A stretch of 16,602 nt of DNA from Chloroflexota bacterium (GTDB taxonomy: Bacteria > Chloroflexota > Limnocylindria > Limnocylindrales > CSP1-4). The stretch spans positions 1 to 16,602 of the forward strand of contig JAKAMV010000114.1 in NCBI GenBank assembly GCA_021812735.1. The letters run 5' to 3'. The notes under the pieces were generated by a model. It saw only the letters and a list, made by a program, of their open reading frames with translations, made no database searches and was not told the DNA's origin. Below, piece by piece: positions 15,540-16,602 of this stretch. The position numbers and the translations under genes were made by a program. The stretch's first letter is position 1. Each line of letters begins with the position of its first letter.

Positions 15540-15575
15540 GACGGGCATTGCGACGCAGATCGGGGTCCGCCCGTC
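15540..15575 (-). terminator. Weak hairpin after the LLM oxidoreductase gene
   Basis: Gacgggc (15540-15546) and gcccgtc (15569-15575) form a 7-bp stem with a 22-nt loop starting 3 nt past the stop. There is no U-tract. The rest of 15400-15577 has no gene. Confidence 0.25.
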
Positions 15576-15577
15576 CG

Positions 15578-16513
15578 TCACCCCCGGTCGAGCAGCTCGA
15601 GCGCCGGCGCCAGGCCAGCCACGGACGCCTCGGTGATGGGGTCGACCACCAGCTGCACGTGGCCGATGCCCTCGTCCGCGTAGGCGCGCAGACCGGCCGC
15701 GATCTCCTCCGGCGAGCCCTGCAGCGGCGCGACGGACATGCGGGGGTCCGTGTCGCCCATGATCCGGCCCTTGCCGCCCGGCATGCGGACCTGCACGGCC
15801 ACCGTCCGCTCCACCTCGCCCGGATTGCGGCCCACAGCGGCACAGGCCTCGTCGACCAGCGCCCGGAGCCGCGGCACCCCCGCGGGCGAGTTGCGCGTGT
15901 CGGCGTACCACGCATTCCACGCGGCGACGTGCGGGAGCGTCGCCTCCAGCATCCGCGGGCCGATCGAGCCCACCATGAGCGGCGGGCCGCCAGGGCGCGC
16001 CGGCCTGGGCAGCAGCACCGCCTCGCGGGCCGTGAAGAACTCGCCCGCGAAGTCGATCGCGCCGTCGGCCAGCAGCGTGCGCACGATGGTGAACGCCTCC
16101 TCGAACCGCGCGATCCGGTGGTCGAACGGGGCTCCCAGCGCGGCGAACTCGACCTCGTTCCAGCCGGCGCCTAGGCCCAGCACCAGCCGCCCGCCCGAGA
16201 TCTCATCCACGGTGGCGGCAAGCTTGGCGAGCATGAACGGGTGGTGGAACGCCGTGGCGGCCACGAGGGGCCCGATGGCCACCCGCTCGGTGGACTCGGC
16301 CAGGCCCGCCAGGGTGGTCCACACCTCCCACGGGGCACGCGTCGAGCCGTCCGTGTAGCGGTACAGCAGGTGGTCGCCGGCCCAGATCGAGTCGAAGCCG
16401 GCCTGCTCGACCGTTTGGGCGATGGCGCGGAGCTCTGGCCAGCGGACCTCGCGCTCCACTTCGGGCAGCTGGACGCCAACCCCCAGGGGCCGGCCGGGTC
16501 GTCGAGGGATCAT
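15578..16513 (-). CDS. LLM-class (F420-dependent type) oxidoreductase
   Basis: Member of the luciferase-like monooxygenase superfamily, TIM-barrel flavin or F420 enzymes. Visible marks are GVGVQLPEVEREVRW at the N-terminus, AGFDSIWAGDHLLYRY, STERVAIGPLVAATAFHHP, FMLAKLAATVDEISGGRLVL and GLGAGWNEVEFAALG (the family's most conserved stretch), then PLMVGSIGPRMLEATLPHV. This pattern is typical of the F420-dependent branch; the substrate cannot be told. ATG 16513 (311 residues) is preferred to ATG 16531 because the family usually begins close to the first strand and a TACCGT box lies 6 nt before it; neither start has a ribosome site. It is followed on the same strand by the Lrp gene, 178 nt away. 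Nothing is recognised in 16532-16602. Confidence 0.85.
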   Translation of the reverse strand: MIPRRPGRPLGVGVQLPEVEREVRWPELRAIAQTVEQAGFDSIWAGDHLLYRYTDGSTRAPWEVWTTLAGLAESTERVAIGPLVAATAFHHPFMLAKLAATVDEISGGRLVLGLGAGWNEVEFAALGAPFDHRIARFEEAFTIVRTLLADGAIDFAGEFFTAREAVLLPRPARPGGPPLMVGSIGPRMLEATLPHVAAWNAWYADTRNSPAGVPRLRALVDEACAAVGRNPGEVERTVAVQVRMPGGKGRIMGDTDPRMSVAPLQGSPEEIAAGLRAYADEGIGHVQLVVDPITEASVAGLAPALELLDRG

Positions 16514-16602
16514 GGCCAGACGGTAGCGCATGTGGCGCCCGTCTCGGGCGGGCCGAGCGGTGGCCCGGCGGCCGCGCGGCGGACGGTCAGCCGAGCGGTG
16601 GC

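Overview
The window is very GC-rich (about 70 % by eye). Genes have G/C-ended codons, GTG starts are frequent, and several -10-like hexamers lie only 6-7 nt before a start codon. ResB-type cytochrome c maturation, a Bacillus-like (alpha-type) glutamine synthetase, an F420/LLM-type oxidoreductase and a large serine recombinase fit a GC-rich monoderm soil or freshwater bacterium. I lean to Chloroflexota (Limnocylindria-like) with Actinobacteriota as the alternative; no rRNA or other marker settles it.

Layout. (1) 1-3222, mostly minus strand: a cluster of small secreted lipoproteins with similar leader peptides. One is split by a frameshift, one may be, and a vestigial leader lies near 263-378. 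(2) 3448-5428, plus strand: a tightly overlapping phage-like cassette of two small membrane proteins, a cytosolic papain-fold peptidase, a third small membrane protein and an HNH nuclease. It looks like a lysis module plus the first gene of a packaging module, and stops abruptly. (3) 5386-8104: a divergent pair, an AlbA_2/ATPase-like regulator (minus) and a NERD nuclease (plus, interrupted by an in-frame TGA). They share a short intergenic region with a perfect 9-bp inverted repeat. (4) 8144-11218: an unidentified decayed frame, a large ECF sigma factor, a DUF1905 gene, a decayed YciI-family gene, and a serine recombinase lacking its catalytic domain that runs into tRNA-Pro(CGG). (5) 11499-16513, minus strand, housekeeping: glnA, resB (in frame with glnA, no stop between), a G-rich repeat tract, an Lrp/AsnC regulator and an LLM oxidoreductase.

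The part from 3.3 to 11.2 kb is accessory DNA: phage remnant, possible defence pair, truncated recombinase beside a tRNA, and several genes broken by single-base changes. The right-hand part is intact core metabolism. The Lrp/AsnC regulator lies near glnA and could sense amino-acid status, but no direct link is visible. No CRISPR array, insertion sequence with terminal repeats, or rRNA was seen.
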